From assembly GCA_033060915.1 (NCBI GenBank), contig CM065377.1, positions 56,816,683 through 56,880,682 of the forward strand: a stretch of 64,000 nt of DNA, in the 5' to 3' direction. This document shows positions 35,119-47,977 of this stretch, in pieces. The stretch comes from Euryodendron excelsum (lineage: Eukaryota > Streptophyta > Magnoliopsida > Ericales > Pentaphylacaceae). The notes under the pieces are model-generated. The model was not told where the DNA came from. It was given only the letters and a program-made list of their open reading frames with translations, and searched no databases. A program made the position numbers and the translations under genes. Numbering within the stretch: position 1 is the first letter of the stretch; each line of letters starts with the position of its first letter.

Positions 35119-37809
35119 CTAGGCTTCTTATTTACGTCTACGCAATTCCCTCCTCTCTCTTCTCTCTCCGAACCCACTTGAGTTTTTTTCTATTTTAATC
35201 CCTAATCTTTTAGCCCCCCTTTCATGCGTGCTTGAAACAAGGGACTCTCCAGTCCATGTGTAGGATTAGGCTATTGAAGGTCACCATGTCAGGGGCTTTC
35301 TTTTAATCTAATTGGAGACCATGTGTGTTTGGCCTCCTTGATTATGTGGTGAAACCTTTAACCTTGTATGTTCACGACCCCAACTTGTATTGTGCATATC
35401 ATGATCATGCATCTCTCCAAAATTTATTTTCAAACTTGTTTTCAAAACTTGCATCAAAACCGTCTTCAAAACTCGCATTAAAATTTTCTTCTTCAAAACT
35501 TATTTTCAAAATCACAATCCTAAAGTGATTCTAACCTTCTCATGGTTAGGATTGCTTTAGGAAAGTGTTACATTTAAAGTGACCAATATGGTTCATATTT
35601 TTAAATCCTTGTTGTTTTCAAAACCATAATCCTAGAATAGTTCTAATCTTCTTATGTTTAGAATCGTTTTAGGAAAGTGAGATATTTTTAGAGGCTTGCA
35701 AAAGCCCACATTCAAATTCTTTCCAAAATATCTTTTTAAACTCACTTTCTAAAATTCTTTTTTTTCTAAAATCTCTTTTCCAACATACTTTCTAAAAACT
35801 CTCTCCAATATCTTTTTCAAAGTAGCTTTCTAAAAATTGGTTTCTAAAAACTCCTTTAAAAAATCTATTTTCCAAAACTTCTTTTAAAACTCCTTTCCAA
35901 AAAGCTCTCTTCAAAATTCACTTTCTAAAAATGCTCCTTAAGTCTCTTTCCCAAAAGCTCCCTTCAAAAATTCCTTTCCTAAAAAGCCTTCTTTTCAAAA
36001 CCTCTTTTTCCAAAAACTCTCTCAAAGTTTTACCTTCTAAAATCTCCTTTCTAAAACTCTTCTTAAGTTTACTTTCAAAAAACTCTTTGCTAAGATCTCC
36101 TTCTAAAAATCTTCCTTTCCAAAAAGTTTTACTTTTCAAAAATCTCTTTACCTTGGAAACCAAGTCAAGCCCTAGAGCCAATGATTAGGAAACCCTAGTT
36201 TTCTTTCCTAAAACATGATTTTCAATCTTGTCTTAAAACCTAGGTTTTCAAAACCTCCTTTTTTATATCAAAAACATCAATTTCCAAAACTTATTTTCTG
36301 TATCAAATCATAGACTTTCAAATCTAGGATTTCTAAAACTTCACATTCCAATTCCATACCAAATCCAATCTTTCCTTTAAGAAACCAAATGCAATATTTT
36401 GTTTTAGGAAATAGAAATCCAAGTTTTTTCCTAATTCAGATTTTTCTTAATTCCAACATTTTCTAATTCCAACCTTTCCAAATTTCAACTTTTCATATTC
36501 TAAGTTTTCAAATATTTCTTAAATTCAAACATTTCCTAATTTCAAGTATTTATAAAACTCAAATTTCGAATCCTTCTAAAATTCTAAACTTTCCTAAATT
36601 TCAATTCTTTCCAAATCCAAAAGTTTCTAACTTCGAAACTTTCTTAAGTCGAAACTTTCTAAATTCAAAACTTTCCGATTTCAAAACCTATCTTAAATTG
36701 AAACTTTCCTAATTTACAACTTTTCAAAAATAAAACTTTCCTCATTCGAAACTTTCCTAAAATGGAACTTTCCTATTTTGAAACTTTCTTAATTTCAAGA
36801 TTTTCTAAATTCAATCTTTCTTAAACTCTAACTCTCCATGTTTTCTAAATGAAACTTCCTAATCAAATCCTTCTTAATCTCAAGTCCTTCTTAAATCCTA
36901 TCTTTTCTAAATTTAGATTTCCCAAATCTCAATCTTTCCAAAACAAGTCCAAGTTCCTTTCCCAAGTTCTATCTTTCCAAATCAAAGTCCAATCTTTTCA
37001 ATTCCAAATTCTAATTTCAAATCTTCTATTCTAAGTTCAAATCAAACTCTTTTTCAAATCAAACCTTCTATTTTCTGTCGGACTCTTGTTCGAACTACGA
37101 CTGACCTAATTCCCAAAAGGGATACGTAGGCAACCCTCATGGGTGCGATCATAAATTTTTTCAAATCTCCAATTCCATAACTATTTTCAAACTTCCAATT
37201 CTAAAAATCTATTTTCAAATCTCTATTTTCAAATCTTTGTTTCAAATCAAATTTTCTTTTCATTTGCATATCATGCATCATGTCAATTTATTTCTAAAAA
37301 TTCTTTTCTAAAGTGGATAGTATTGGAAATTTATTAATCAAAGACTCTAAGGAGTGAATCTAAGGTGAATAGATATGTAAGTACCACAAGGGCAAGGTAG
37401 GGTGATGGCTTAGTGCGTCTTCCCCACACATAACCAACCTTCGAACCTAGAACACTGTTTTCAAAGACCAAATGGAGTTATTTTCAAAAAAAGGCTTGTA
37501 TTTTTTCAAAAGGTTGCTAAACAACCTATTTTTAAAAAAAATTCCTCTCTCGAGGTAGTTTTCAAAACCTTTTTAAAAAATCCTAAGTGTGATATTCGGA
37601 TTGTACTTAGTTTTTAGGTGATCTAATTCACCTTAATCAAGTTAGGTGGCGACGCCAAACTTTTTCTAAAAAGCTCTTTATTCAAACTAAATTTCTAATT
37701 CAAACCTAGTCGCACTCATTCTTCTAGGAGGATGAATTCTAACGAGAGAGTACAGTATTTTTTCCACTTGTGTGTGTATTCCCCAAGTGTAAAAAATCTG
37801 GACGCGACA
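35119..37809 (+). mobile_element. Right piece of the split plus-strand large LTR
   Basis: Starts at a point equivalent to about 2.1 kb into the solo LTR (TAGGCTTC... compare 52395) and ends with CTGGACGCGACA at 37809. Together with 20708-20885 it forms one LTR, probably a solo LTR, inserted in copia integrase. The interval from about 180 to 2130 of that LTR is absent. Confidence 0.8.
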
Positions 37810-37814
37810 CCATG

Positions 37815-39717
37815 TTTTAAATAACGTCTTATTCAGAAAATTTTTAAACGAAACCCCATATGAACTTTAGAGGGGAAAAAAGCCAAATGTTTCATACTTT
37901 AGAGCTTTTAAATGCAAGTGTTTTGTCTTAACTAACAATAAAGATTACCTTGAAAAGTTTGATGCAAAATTTGATAAAGGTATCTTTCTTGGCTATTCCA
38001 CACATAGCAAAGCTTATAGAGTTCTCAATAAAAGAACTTTGGTTGTTGAAGGATCTGTGCATGTTACATTTGATGAACTAAACTTTTTACCTAGAAATAT
38101 TATGTGTGATGATGTAGATGATGTGGAGCAAAGCATAGACAATCTAACCATCAATCAACAATCAAATGAAATATCACAAAAGGAGAAAAATGAGCAAGAC
38201 ATTCCCTCAATCTAGCAAGATGTGAATCAAGGGCTACCAAAGGAATGAAAGTTTATTCATAACCATCCAACTGAACAAATACTAGGTAATTCATCATAAG
38301 GAGTAAGGACAAGATCATCACCTAGAAATATTTGTAGTCATCTTGCTTTTTTGTCTCAAATTGAACCTAAATGTTTTAATGAAACTGAAAATGTTGAATT
38401 TTGAATTATGGCCATGCAAGAAGAATTGAACCAATTTGAGAGGAATGAGGTTTGGAACCTTGTTCCTAGGCTTGTAGATCATCTAGTTATTGGAACCAAA
38501 TGGGCATTTAGAAACAAAATAGATGAATTTGGGATTGTTGTGAGAAACAAGGCCAGACTAGTAGCTCAAGGCTATAATAAAAAAGAATGAATAGACTTTG
38601 ATGAAACTTATGCTCCTGTATCTAGATTAGAAGCTATTAGAATGTTACTTGCATTTTCATGTTTCAAAAATTTTAGGCTTTATCAAATGGATATGAAAAG
38701 TGCATTTTTAAATGGTTTTATCTTTGAAGAAGTATATGCGGAACAACTTCCTGGTTTTGAAAATTTATTGTTTCCAAATCATGTTTTCAAACCCTCAAAA
38801 GCACTTTATGGTTTGAAACAGGCCCCAAGGGCTTGGTATGAAAGATTGAGCAAATTTTTAATTAAAAATGATTTTACAAGAGGAAAGGTTGATACCACTC
38901 TTTTTATCAAGCTTAGAGATCATGATATGCTTATTGTGCAAATTTATGTGGATGACATTATATTTGGATCTACTAATGAGAAGCTTTGCAAGGAGTTTAC
39001 TAAGTGTATGCAAGGTGAGTTTGAGATGAGCATGATGGGGGAACTCAATTACTTCCTTGGACTTCAAATCAAACAATCAAAGGAAAGAATTTTCATCAAC
39101 TAAGCTAAGTATATCAAAGATTTACTTAAGAAGTTTGGTATGGAAGATGCAAAGCCATTGTGCACTCTAATGAATACTTTAACAAAGCTAAACAATGATG
39201 AAAAAGGCATCTCTGTAGATACTAAGTTGTATAGAAGTATGATTGGCTCATTACTCTATCTAACTGCTAGTAGACCTGATATTATGTTTAGTGCTTGCTT
39301 ATGTGCTAGGTTCCAATCTAATCCTAAGGAATCACATGTTGTTGCTGTGAAGAAAATTTTTAGATATCTTAAGCACACACCTAATAGTACCCTAAGGACA
39401 CTTCATTAAACCTTATTGGATACTTTGATACTGATTATGCTGGGTGGAAGATTGATAGAAAGAGCACTAGTAGCTCTTGTCAATTTCTTGGTAATAGACT
39501 TATTTCATGGCCTAGCAAAAAGCAAAACTCAGTTGCACTTTCCACAGCTGAGGCTGAGTACATTGTAGCTGGAAGCTGTTGTGCTCAAGTCCTTTAGATC
39601 ATACACCAATTAGAGGACTTTGGACTTATTTTTGAACACATTCCCATTAGATGTGATAACACAAGTGCCATTAATTTGACCAAGAATCCTATTCAACACT
39701 CTCGCATAAAGCACATT
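37815..39717 (+). pseudogene. pol: Ty1/copia integrase C-terminus, reverse transcriptase and RNase H
   Basis: Continuation of the copia pol cut at 20707: LNNVLFRKFLNETPYEL, then FKCKCFVLTNN and KFDKGIFLGYS of the integrase C-terminal part. The RT begins near 38408 (AMQEELNQFERNEVWNLVPR), includes TKWAFRNKIDE, LYQMDMKSAFLNG, ALYGLKQAPRAWYERL and the catalytic YVDD at about 38946. RNase H follows (GSLLYLTASRPDI, then DTDYAGW and STAEAEYI after a frameshift near 39390). There are about seven stops. It ends abruptly in IKHIC at 39717, where TGTCGCGCCC begins. Confidence 0.88.
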
Positions 39718-39750
39718 TGTCGCGCCCTGGTTTTTAAACTAAGTCCTTAG
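39718..39750. mobile_element. 33-bp end of an unidentified LTR
   Basis: TGTCGCGCCCTGGTTTTTAA follows the broken copia RNase H. TG-start and a GC-rich beginning suit a gypsy LTR terminus, but it departs from the family LTR after ten bases. It is cut at once by the LTR starting at 39751. Confidence 0.4.
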
Positions 39751-41271
39751 TGTAAGCACCCCACTTTTGTTCGCTCGGCAATCTCCGGTTTGTCCGAACT
39801 CGTATTCAAATCAACATAGACATGTTTAAGTTCAAATCAATTTTTTGAACTCAATTCAATTAATCCATCGCTTCACAGGCCCATTGGGCCTAATAGAGGA
39901 AAAATGACCAAAATGCCCTTGTGGCATTGCTCGGTCCAATTCCCATTGGCACGTCTTCTTGGAGACGATAAGTCCCCATTTCAATCTCAAACTCAACTTC
40001 AAGTCCAATTCCAATTCAAATCCAATTCGGCACGCCTTTCGAGAAAGTTAATCCCTCATGCAGTAAGACCATCTAATTTGGCACTTTTTTGAGAAAACTC
40101 TTCGGAACGGTAAGTCCTTTCAAACCCGTCGACCAGGACGGAACCCAAGTCCCCGAGATGGTAGAACGGTCTACCTTTGGCGCCTGCTAGCCTGCTAATG
40201 AAGAATGTCCATTATTTGGCACGTCTTTTGAGAAAGTTGATTCCTCAGACGATAAGTCCACCTAGCAGCTTCCAAAGATCAGGCAGTCTCCAAAATAAAT
40301 GCGAACCATCAGAGTGGCGGAAACACTCGTAAACAGGTCGACATTAGGAATTGCCAACAAACCCCCTATGTGACGGGACTAAACTCGCCTCTTAGCCATG
40401 ACAAGTTTACCAAAGGACAAGATACCTTTGGAAACTAACTCATCACAGATCGTCAGAGTGATGGAAACACTCAAAACCCAAGTCAACACTAGTGCCCGCT
40501 AACCCACTCTGGTGAAAAATAACCAAACGGCCCCTTGGGCCATTTTCAGCACATTTCTCGAGCAAGTACCTAAGTCCTCAGAGCGATAAGTCTATCCTTC
40601 CACGATTGTCCCAAAGAAGATCCAGCATGCCTTCTAGTCAGTTTTAGACTAATTCTGAGACCATTCGGTCAAAATGACCATTTTTTCCTTAGGCATTCGG
40701 GTACCTTCGGGAACCACATCGGCTCTGAGTATCAAATCGGTAACCTTCCGAGAATGCTTTTAATAGTATTCCCAACCTTCTAATACCTTTTTAGATCATT
40801 CTGAGTCAAATCTGACAAAATTGACGCAAAATTACCGTTTTGCCTTTTCCAACCACACCGGCTCTGGGTATCAAGCCGACACTCTCTTGGAACACTCTGG
40901 ATAGTGTTTCCAACCTTCAAGTCCTTTTATGAGTCATTTTGAGTCCATTCTGGTGGTTTTTTGGTCTATTTGACCGTTTTGCCCCTAAAAGCTCAGTCAA
41001 CAATTCTAACCTTGTTTTTCAAATCCGTTACCCCTAGGAGACTATTTCAGGGGTTTCTACCTATTTTTGGCCTTCCAAACCCTTTCTGGCCTTCCAAAAC
41101 ATTCCTAAAACTTTTGGAGTCATTCTTAGTGGAGCCGAGCTAAAAATTACATGGTAGTCACTAATACAGGTGCCCAAATCTTTTGCCTTGCGTATTAAGG
41201 CTTGAAAGATACATTACTTGCCAACCTTAAGACTTTCCTAAGAGGTTAGCACCACTAGCAGTGATGCCAAG
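39751..41271 (+). mobile_element. Truncated plus-strand large LTR (first 1.5 kb)
   Basis: Starts TGTAAGCACCCCACTTTTGT and follows the U3 of the other family LTRs: the GGACGG/cut-spaced repeats, the CCGGCTCTGGGTATCAA 157-bp type units, the TTGCATGGTAGTCACTA-like word, and the decayed GGCGCC hairpin (41249-41269). It is interrupted there by TGACGTAGCC of the Athila-like element; the 5-bp flank is CCAAG. Confidence 0.75.
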
Positions 41272-43783
41272 TGACGTAGCCTCCAAATGTATGCTCGAGA
41301 TATCCCAAGTATAGGATGACAGAGTAGTATAACTCGCAAGCACGAGGTCGATCCACATGAAGCAAATTACACAGAACCACAAGCACTAAAACACTTCTCT
41401 CAGGTGCTCACAAAACCCTTATGACTTGCTTCTAAAAGGAAAGGAAAAATCTGATTGTTTTGAGATAGTATATTTGTCTAAACTAATTCAAACTCTAGAG
41501 TAATTAATCAAAAACAATATAGGTTTTAACTATTAATAAAAAGGTCCCGGGATTATCCACTCCAATCAATTACATCTTTTGAAATTTCGAAGGAGATATT
41601 TCGATAACTCAAACCTTTCGACTATGTTCGGAGTCTCGAGTTCAGAATATTTAGTGGTAAAAACAAATATCCTTCAAAACTTCAACTCCTAGAATAATTC
41701 AGGTTGTTTTAATTAAGGACGAGTACCGTCGATTCGCGCAACGCATATACTAAATATAAATTAACGCATAAACGTTACTGAATATAATTTAGGTTGTTCT
41801 AATTAAGACATGTAGATTGTACTTTTAGAGTACAATCACACCTTCTAACTAAGCTTTTGCTAGTCCCTGGCAAAATACTAAAACTAAACACTTATCTCCA
41901 CTTTCGTGGGAGTCACGAGTACATTTAGCATATGCACCAAGCCTTTGAACCCATAGGTTACCCATAGTGGACGAGTGGTGTCTCGTGAGGGCTTGTAGTG
42001 ATGAACACCCACAAACATCTATTTATGCAATGCCGATATGATAGTACAGACATATGAAGCACGTATTACCCTCTTTCAAGTCACTCTCAAACCACCTAAA
42101 TCATGAACCAATGCAAGGTAAAGGAATAAAAGCATTAAAGAAAGAAAATTACACTGGAATGTACTACCAATAGTATGTACTTCAATGCCCCAAACTCACA
42201 CACTTATGTCCTTTGTGCTTTGATCCAACTCTCACCGGGCATACCCTCAATTATGAACATGAACACTCAGGGTCCCTCAATGGAAAGCTCATTATAAGAG
42301 TAAATGTACAAACTATGCAAGTAGAGCAATTCCAATTAGTTAAGACCGATAAGTTATAGGTGTATCGACTTGGCATAGCTTCATGAAAGAATATTTACTG
42401 TTTAAGCACCATTAGAAAATTGACGTTGATGACCTATACACAATTGAATTAAAGATTCATGTACTTTCGGATATTGTGGCCATATAGATGATGAGTGAAA
42501 GAAGAGCCATGTTAGAAGATAGAAAGCGGTAATAGATTTCAACATATGCATGCGCAATCAATGAATATACACCCTCCACTTCCAACTTTTAAATAACTTT
42601 CACATTTCCTTATCGTCCTTCACTTCTTCTTCCCATTTGGAATTTTTTCTCTTCTATTTTTTTTTCTTTTTATTCTTTTCTTTGTTTTTTTTTTCTTGTT
42701 AACTCCATATACTTCTAATTTCACCACGATATATGCAATGCACCACTCTAGAATTTAGCATTGACAAACTTTTAAGCATGTGTATATGAATATCGATAAA
42801 GAAATATAAACATGAATGGCTCAATGGAACGAAATGGCCTCTACTTTTATAATCCGAAAACCACATCAAATTCAAACTTCAAGAGTGTATAAGCTGTCAA
42901 TAACTCCAACTAATACTCAACATATAAACCAAAATCAAGTATAATAAAGCTATTCAATGAACGGAAGATCAATAAAGAACCTTGAATAAATGTAACTCCC
43001 TCTCAAAAGGCAAGAAATAGGCTTTAAAGCTCACAAGGTATAAAATCCCCACCTTATACGAACATGCATGCATAAGAGAGAAACATCAAAACCTCATACC
43101 CTAATAGTGCATAACAGTGTAAACTCCCTCTTATAACAAGTTTATGCCAAAAACTTGCAATGCATCACAGATATAAAAGTGAATTGATCATAACTCAAAT
43201 TAGTCCAACACATGACTTCAAATATCCTTAACATTATAATCACATTAGCATGAATATAACTATGGTCTTCACTACAAATCCTCTCTAACACATCTATCAT
43301 AAATAAGAACTCATCAATGTAGATACTAATAAACGTGTTAAAGATACAAACCATGATAGCCCAACCATAAGATACTCAAACCTGTACCGAAGAACTCAAG
43401 TGTCTGAAGAGTAATCAACATATTGCCACACCTGAGGCTAATCCATAAAACAAGACAAGGTTTGAAGCATAATACACGAGGATAACAAAATATCAGTACA
43501 TGAACAAAATAACACAAAACATGTATCCACTAATGTGCAAAAATGGGTGTTAGATACAAAAGATGATATGTGCATGAACAATCACAGTATCTAAACTCTA
43601 CCCCTCGTCATCCTCGCTATCCCTAGCTAGGGGTGGATGCATTTGATGATCCAAATGTCGAACTAACACCATCATCTAATCAAGGGTGGTTTGCTGGGCA
43701 CAGATCCAACCCTCTAACATCGTAACATGATCAGTATGCTGCTCCTGCACAACTGCTCTCTCGACAAGGCAGCCTCAATTCAC
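41272..43783 (-). mobile_element. Non-coding 3' part and probable 3' LTR of an Athila-like element
   Basis: The 2.5 kb downstream (in element sense) of the env-like reading frames. It begins at TGACGTAGCC on the + strand, which would be the LTR end on the minus strand. It is AT-rich without coding potential. A pyrimidine-rich run at 42635-42705 (purine on the minus strand) could be the polypurine tract, which would put the LTR at about 41272-42630, but no second LTR is visible to prove it. Confidence 0.45.
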
Positions 43784-44640
43784 TTAAGCATAAGTCCCTA
43801 CAGTACAAGGGCCTAACTTTGCTGCTCTAAAATAACCCCATGCTCTAGGAAATGTATACTCAGTGTATAATGCTATAAACATGAATCTCGGTAGATCGAA
43901 AGACCTCTGAGTACCTATGGCCCAAAGAAGAGTTGCTCTAGCCCGACTCACCTCAATGTAACGCGTAATTAGAAGAAGCGAGTGATATAAAAACCAAAGT
44001 AATGGCTGGTAACGCAGTGTAAGCACTCCCACAGGCAACTACCGTCTACTTACCCAATGTGTCCCCTCAATGCGTACCTCATCGGATACAGTATCGAAAT
44101 CCGGTGCCCCCTCAACCGGGTAACTAAACTGCGCCTCAACAACTCTGGGTAGCTGATAAACCTGGGCAAACATGCTCGAAGTAATCCTAACCTGATGCCC
44201 TCTCACCCACGACTCAATCACCTCATGCCTCAGAGTGGTACTAGCCCTACTAATGTTTGCCATGAACTTGGTGATCAGCATGAACACACACGACCCCTGG
44301 AAGCGAGCCAATGGAGCCCACTGCCTCCTAACAAACTCCTCCTCCCAGCGGTAAATGCCACCCTTAAAAGCATGGAGGGTGAACTCCCGCTCTCTAGGGA
44401 ACCCTCTTATGCTCCAGGTTTCAGTAAAAGCATCTGAGGCAGCCTCACTAATGAATCTCTCAACATCATATACTGGGGGAGGCAGTAATGCCGCTCCCTG
44501 GCCTCTACCTCTACCAGTTCTACTGCCCTGGCCAGCTCGAGCAACCGTGACGATGCAGGTAGCTAGAGTGCAAAACTACTCTAAGAAGAAAGGCTCAAGA
44601 GTAGTACCTAAGGCAGGAATAGATGATAGAGCGTGAATGC
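43784..44640 (-). pseudogene. Athila env-like/ORF-1-type protein, second reading frame
   Basis: A minus-strand frame from about 44560 to 43784 with one stop after THWVSRR. It reads GRGRGQGAALLPPPVYDVER, FTETWSIRGFPRERE, RRQWAPLARFQGSCV, then VRGHQVRITSSMFAQVYQLP and YEVS-like hydrophobic parts. This is the plant retrotransposon-associated domain described as ATHILA ORF-1 or Transposase_32, found downstream of integrase in Athila elements. Its function is unknown; the env label rests on position only. Confidence 0.6.
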
Positions 44641-44779
44641 AGACTCGTGCTTGAGCTCTGGCAGGGCCTTGCTAAATCAGAAACTCCGAAGACACTCAAC
44701 TTTTCACTAATTTTATGTTTGAATTGAGTTCGAACTTAACTTCGGATGCCCCTATTTATAGAACCTAGGAACCCATTTG

Positions 44780-44876
44780 ACGGCCGTTCGAACGCCACTT
44801 AAGACGCAATCGTTCGAACGACTGTCTAACACTCTTCGAACGGTACCGTTCGAACGCAATCATTACCGTTCGAATA
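44780..44876. repeat. Cluster of CGTTCGAACG palindromes
   Basis: Five TTCGAA palindromes, most flanked as CCGTTCGAACG, within about 100 bp between the two env-like reading frames. In style it resembles the GATCGATCGG cluster at 6846-7030. Confidence 0.75.
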
Positions 44877-45233
44877 GTCAACTTGGAATTCAACTCAACA
44901 AAACACAAACCAAAACAAAAATTAACAAAAATCACACAAAACAAAGCAAAAAAAAAAAAAAACAAAATGAAAAACACCCTAACATTACACAGAGCGAAAA
45001 CACAGAGCTCTCCCCTACCAACTAAAGGTAGGCCAAGTCCTTGAGGCCTTAGAACATGCGTTAATCGAGTGAAAAACAACTCGTGATCCATAATAAAATT
45101 ATCCATGTAAAGTATCCAGATCGAAGGTTATACGCCCATAATACGATAGAAAATAAAACAAAAGACAACTACTAAAGAAACTAAACCAGTTACCTACACA
45201 CTAGAAAGCTCAAGAAAAACCATAGAGTCAAAA

Positions 45234-46100
45234 CTAAATAGTATCACGAGACTTAAGCGCCTTAATCTCCACCTTTAACTCCTGAATTTGCGAGCATAAC
45301 TCCTCAAGAAAATGAGCTGATTTGTCAGCTTCTGATGGTCGCTCAAAGGAAATGTCTACCCAGCAAATCGGATAGCCAGAGTACTGAATAGTATCAGCAA
45401 ACAAAATAGGAACTCGAGCAACTTTCAACAACTCATCGATCAAAAGACCAAAGGGCATAGGATTATAGGATAAACGAGACTCCGCAATGGCCTTCAAGAT
45501 AAGATTCGGAAGGTCAACAGCGTACCCTTTACCAATAATGTACAACCAGATCTGGATAAAGCGCTTCTCAGGAATGATAGTGGTGGCAACTATTAAGTTC
45601 AGCATCTAGTATTTACGCTTCAACGATGCCACTGGAATGGTAGACTGCTGCCATGGAACAGAGGTAAACTGGAGTTCCAAAAGAAGTTCCTCACTAGTAG
45701 GCATAGAATAAGGGAATGGCAGATAATCAGGATGGCAAGTGGATTGTATACGTAAAAGACGACAAATGTCCTCTTTGGCAATGGTAATGGTCCGGCCCCT
45801 CACTGTAGAGGTTAAGATAAGCTCAGGCTGAGAGGTATGAGTCAAATAAGCAAAAATCTCTTGAACCATATCAACATTAACATTCTCTGCCAAGTAGATG
45901 AACCTATCCCCTATGACAGAAATCAGCTCGCAAAAGATTATCCGCAAATTATGACAAGTGAATACGATGCTCGATAAAGACCTTATGACCATGGAAATTG
46001 TTCATGCACATGTCTCTCTCCCGTGAATTAGCAAATCGCTCAACTTCCGTTCAACTCCGTTTATGACCTCTTTTGGAGAACTTGGTTCCAAGAGATGCCA
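45234..46100 (-). pseudogene. Athila env-like/ORF-1-type protein, first reading frame
   Basis: The likely start is MASLGTKFSKRGHKRS near 46098, followed by a stop and a frameshift near 45960. One frame then runs 45992-45234 with a single stop after SLKRKY. It shows GDRFIYLAENVNVDMVQEIF, TVRGRTITIAKEDICRLL and MPFGLLIDELLKVA, and ends in a predicted coiled coil (FLEELCSQIQELKVEIKALK). It is arranged like the second frame (domain with V-R-G-x-x-I-x-I then a Leu-rich part), so the two may be paralogous domains or halves of one long ORF. Confidence 0.6.
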
Positions 46101-46139
46101 TTATATGTGTGCAAGGAATGATAAAGAAACTGGTCAAGA

Positions 46140-46342
46140 AAAACCTAAAAAAAAAAAAAAAAAAACAACCCAAAACAAAGAAAAATAATACTCAATAAAA
46201 AGAAATAAAAATAAAAATAAAATAAAATAAACCAAAATAAAACAAACGAAAGAACTCTAAAAAGATGTAGACAAAATAGTAGAAGTAATGATAATAGTCT
46301 ACAGAAAAATACAAAATTTACAAATCATTGACTGAACAGCGA
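46140..46342. other. A-rich spacer between pol and env-like ORFs
   Basis: Oligo-A at 46147-46166 and AAAATAAAATAAA-type repeats to about 46250. No coding signal. Confidence 0.6.
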
Positions 46343-47977
46343 CTAAAGATTAAGAGGGGGTGGATCCTCAAGATCCACACATTTGACCTTACCCACGAAA
46401 TTCTCAAGGTAGGACTTCAAACGATACCCATTAACTTTAAAGACATTTTCATTTGTAGGGTTCTCAATTTCATTGGCACCATAAAATGTGACGCTGCGCA
46501 CCACAGAGGGTCCTGACCAACAACTCTGAAGCTTTCCCAGAAACAAATGTAACTGAGAACTGTATAGCAGGACTCTTTGACCCACTTCAAAAGATTTGCA
46601 CAGAATGTGCTGGTCGTGCACCGACTTCATCTTTGCTTTAGAGATCTTTGAGTTCTCATAAGCATCATTTCTAATCTCCTTTAGTTCATTGAGTTGCAAT
46701 TGTCGTAAAGGACCCGCCTGATCCAGACTCATGTTAAATTGGCGAATTGCCCAATATACCTTGTGTTCTATTTCAACCGGAAGGTAGCACGCCTTCCCGT
46801 ACACAAGTCTATACGGAGATGAACCTAGAATGGTCTTATATATAGTCCTACATGCCCATAATGCATCCACTAATTTGAAGGACCAATCATTTCGATTAGG
46901 GTTGATGGTTTTTTCGAGGACTTGTTTGATCTCCCTATTCGTTAACTCAACTTGGCCTTGTGTTTGGGGGTGATAAGGTGTACCAACCTTATGAATTAGC
47001 CTATACTTTCTCATTAAAAGACCTACTGGTCGGTTACAGAAATGGGAGCCACCATCACTGATGACAGCTCGGGGCATACCAAATCTAGAGAAAATATACT
47101 TTTTCAAGAACTTGACCACAATAACATGGTCGTTAATACATGATGGGATGGCTTCTAACCATTTGGATACGTAGTCCACGACCACTAGAATGTAAAGATA
47201 GCCATACGAATTAGGAAACGGACCCATAAAATCAATACCCCAGCAATCAAAGACTTCTAGAATAATAATAATAGGGTTAAAAGGCATCATGTGCCTCCGA
47301 GATAGACTTCCTAACCGTTGACATCTATCGCAAGGCGTGCAAAAGGTATGGACATCTTGGAACAAGGTGGTCCAATAGAAACCGCTTTGCAAAATCTTTG
47401 TAGCAGTTTTACGTGATGAAAAATGCCCACCACATGCCTGTGAATGACAGAACTTAATTATGTTTTTTGCCTCAATGTTGGGAACACACCGACGAACAAT
47501 TTGATCGGGACAGTATTTAAACAAGTAAGGATCTTCCTAAGAGAAATACCTTACATTCCTAAAGAACTTCTTCTTATCGATGCTAGACCAATGTGATGGT
47601 ATCCTACCAGTGGCTAAGTAGTTTGCAATGTCAGCATACCACGGGGTCATTGTGCTTATATGTGCAGTGATTTGAAAAAGCTGCTCATCCAAGAAGTGTT
47701 CGTTAATTGGAAGGGGGTCTTGGGCTTCCCCATTAGTAGGGAGCCTCGACAAATGATCAGCTACAACATTTTCAACCCCTTTCTTATCCCTAATCTCAAT
47801 ATGGAACTCTTGTAACAGGAGAATCCACCGGATGAGTTGAGGTTTCGCATCGGGTTTACTTAGGAGGTACTTAAGTACAGAGTGATCAGTGTAGATGATA
47901 ACAAGTGATGCAACTAAGTACGACCTAAACTTGTCCAGTGCGAAAATCACGACAAATAGCTCTTTTTCTGTTGTGGT
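46343..47977 (-). pseudogene. pol: Athila-like Ty3/gypsy RNase H and integrase (5' truncated)
   Basis: One minus-strand frame with a single TAG (47537-47539, at the place of a usual Trp in [W]DDPFLFKY-like motifs). RNase [32 protein letters not shown] and [11 protein letters not shown]. Integrase: zinc site CHSQACGGH...CTPCDRCQR, catalytic D in WGIDFMGPFP, D in VISDGGSHF and E in NREIKQVLEK, then the GPF-type C-terminal part (FEVGQRVLLY...). The catalytic triad is intact. The reverse transcriptase half is missing because a large LTR starts at 47978 inside RNase H. Confidence 0.88.

Noticed and set aside
44765..45106. 113-aa frame with hydrophobic run
   Set aside because: Produced by oligo-A and palindromic DNA between two env-like frames; the hydrophobic part is a poly-Phe translation of A-rich sequence.
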